From a virus, in the IMG/VR virus record IMGVR_UViG_3300034355_000696, positions 86,635 through 150,634 of that record: a DNA stretch of 64,000 nucleotides; one strand, given 5' to 3'. Below the pieces are notes generated by a model. The model did no database searches and was not told where the DNA came from. It worked only from the letters and a program-made list of their open reading frames with translations. Every line of letters starts with the position of its first letter. Position 1 is the stretch's first letter. Below, in pieces: positions 63,801-64,000 of the stretch. Both the position numbers and the translations under genes were made by a program.

Positions 63801-64000
63801 CATCGACATAGAAGACAACGAGCCAATCACGACAGTCATATTAGACAATATTCTTGAAAATACGTTCACTACCGATATTGAGGCTGACGAGGTTGGCGCT
63901 GTTCTTGACACACTCCTCGGCGCAGAACTTACCAACACCCAGTTTGACAATGTCCTAGAAGCCGTCTTCACCGAAGATGTTTCGGCAGATGTATTCACCG
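60832..64000 (+). CDS. Host-like secreted beta-helix/Ig-like surface protein (3' end outside window)
   Basis: Open from TTG 60832 to the window edge (1056 codons without a stop). Residues 1-50: signal peptide with a basic start and ATPAQA cleavage-like site. About 274-370 and 372-470: two Ig-like beta domains. 477-785: parallel beta-helix repeats rich in Asn/Gly/Ser (SLRWAITTAN start, as in pectate-lyase-like helices). 789-890: fibronectin-III-like. 903 on: a Thr-rich linker (TTTSSTTTTTTSTTVAP), then acidic Pro-rich sequence. Base composition is clearly more GC than the phage genes, and no in-frame CGG occurs. Looks acquired from an actinobacterial host. Possible adhesin or receptor decoy. 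Confidence 0.78.
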   Translation, partial: MNILDKLSSALKKIKINDRGSRIRFRKGAWILVPAFSIAMFMPVATPAQALSPVFESTAAAKVTLGSLASRTQCTALDKQGIGPYTMTGTDATSGDSYSYVTDKNYTREQQLYEGQEATTQNLSYSTSTGEAYGGRSGVIRLFSSGTISYANTCNNHGTYGSAFGPEIWTEPFPATANQSISFDWAAAGGGDDYEAYGYLVEVSASGNSYDYGSSATSTLVSYGRGQNQGWVTSSGIVPSTGYYRFRFVNGSYDATGGQVLGASMYIDSAISVASANTITFAQPSDIVTSSSNQTFTVSATATSGLSVTFTSSTTGKCTVGSSTDSSGTSTATVTVLASQTGTCTISANSSSNNSYVAAATVSQSFTLLAGATAPTTSGGTSMSGTVEYGETLTAVDGTWGDGGSAVTATTYQWQSCTPSSCTWTNISGATSSTYVVGSGDVAKQIRVAVTKTNSIGSLTANSAASITVPALTSVIVENLSDTSDSGSLRWAITTANASATINTITFASGNTGTITLTSDLPAITDGVTITGTGMATTIIDGNNLWRAIYNNGARTIAIEDMTFKQGKNVSWNGGLIYNASGTMTFNRIKISNHSSWAFYQGGGGVTTFNDSQFTNNGYAITSDHGGTPTALSLTDTDYSNRIYVNGSTFTSNTYGIRTERFVKINNSQFTGNTQVGAYLGGLNRQQVLNSTFTSNGVGVYFSSYIPTSWAVGAGNQTVSGNTFNGNTTAIQFANNWNDGSSVYNGVSANSFSTASGNTFGVTALNTNNFSGSGYVESNNTITAAYLNPVTNLTAVANSDGSVDLDWDASAASNTSIYGYSVSFYDLTVIGGATSGGWGVWTNQGTNYSLSTGMFSGSNPVTTGYGPVRFGIKAMSGQCVGVGTGSCTYGPEVTVDATVVDPTTTSSTTTTTTSTTVAPVVVTPPYGTTVPLPQYPEPETESTTVPLPVETGTGIELPTETIPEYSEPIGIDPTENETVVIIIPPDDYTVIDIEDNEPITTVILDNILENTFTTDIEADEVGAVLDTLLGAELTNTQFDNVLEAVFTEDVSADVFT

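Noticed and set aside
61050-63998. Short ORFs on either strand inside the last gene
   Set aside because: All lie within the 1056-codon open plus frame, which has a signal peptide and clear domain structure; they are shadows.
1-64000. CRISPR array, tRNA genes, insertion sequences
   Set aside because: No regularly spaced short repeats, no cloverleaf-like segments with CCA or T-loop signatures noticed, no transposase.

Overview
The window is one end-to-end piece of a tailed-phage genome that is AT-rich and tightly packed, with ATGA or taATG overlaps at many gene joints. A gp25-like wedge protein and a baseplate J protein point to a contractile (myovirus-like) tail. The host is probably an actinobacterium, perhaps a small-genome freshwater one. 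That is an inference from extended -10 promoters placed 6-7 nt from start codons (leaderless mRNA), a cobalamin-dependent ribonucleotide reductase, ThyX, an F420/FMN-type luciferase-fold enzyme, and a Thr-rich TTTT..TVAP linker in the last gene. I saw no tRNA genes, CRISPR arrays or insertion sequences.

Layout. 1-25.1 kb: baseplate and tail operon (tail lysin, spike, gp25, gpJ, a metallophosphoesterase, then very large tail/baseplate proteins). 25.1-26.0 kb: a repeat-bearing structural protein and an r1t-like holin, closed by a strong terminator. 26.1-33.6 kb: nucleotide metabolism (class II RNR, ThyX, dCMP deaminase, deoxyribosyltransferase-like) with a nuclease and a glycosyltransferase. 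33.6-49.3 kb: replication and regulation (DnaB-like helicase, AEP primase, DnaE polymerase, RecB/Cas4-type nucleases, HD hydrolase, sigma factor, RNase H, dNMP kinase). 49.3-53.4 kb: small Lys-rich proteins around the endolysin and a membrane protein. 53.4-57.7 kb: 2OG oxygenase, methyltransferases and glycosyltransferases. 57.8-60.7 kb: a minus-strand block of two 2OG oxygenases, a luciferase-like monooxygenase and an SGNH-like protein. 60.8 kb to the end: a higher-GC, host-like secreted beta-helix protein that runs off the window.

The most striking observation concerns the codon CGG. Six proteins are each broken into two or three reading frames, and every one of the eight breaks is a +1 shift exactly at an in-frame CGG. 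Skipping the C and reading the next GGN as glycine restores the protein each time. In the endolysin this rebuilds the M15 metallopeptidase motif SxHxxGxAxD, including its conserved Gly. In the sigma factor, two shifts lie in region 2 and region 4 is made only after both. In two nucleases the catalytic residues or Fe-S cysteines lie beyond the shift. Scanning by eye, I found only two other in-frame CGG codons in recognised genes: one must be read as Arg (32604), and one lies two codons from the end of dnaE, where a shift would create an ATGA overlap with the next gene. Out-of-frame CGG is common. This looks like a genome-wide recoding rule (CGG as a +1 frameshift or quadruplet CGGN codon for Gly) that gates the sigma factor, lysis enzyme, tail proteins and nucleases. 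Systematic sequence error is the main alternative.
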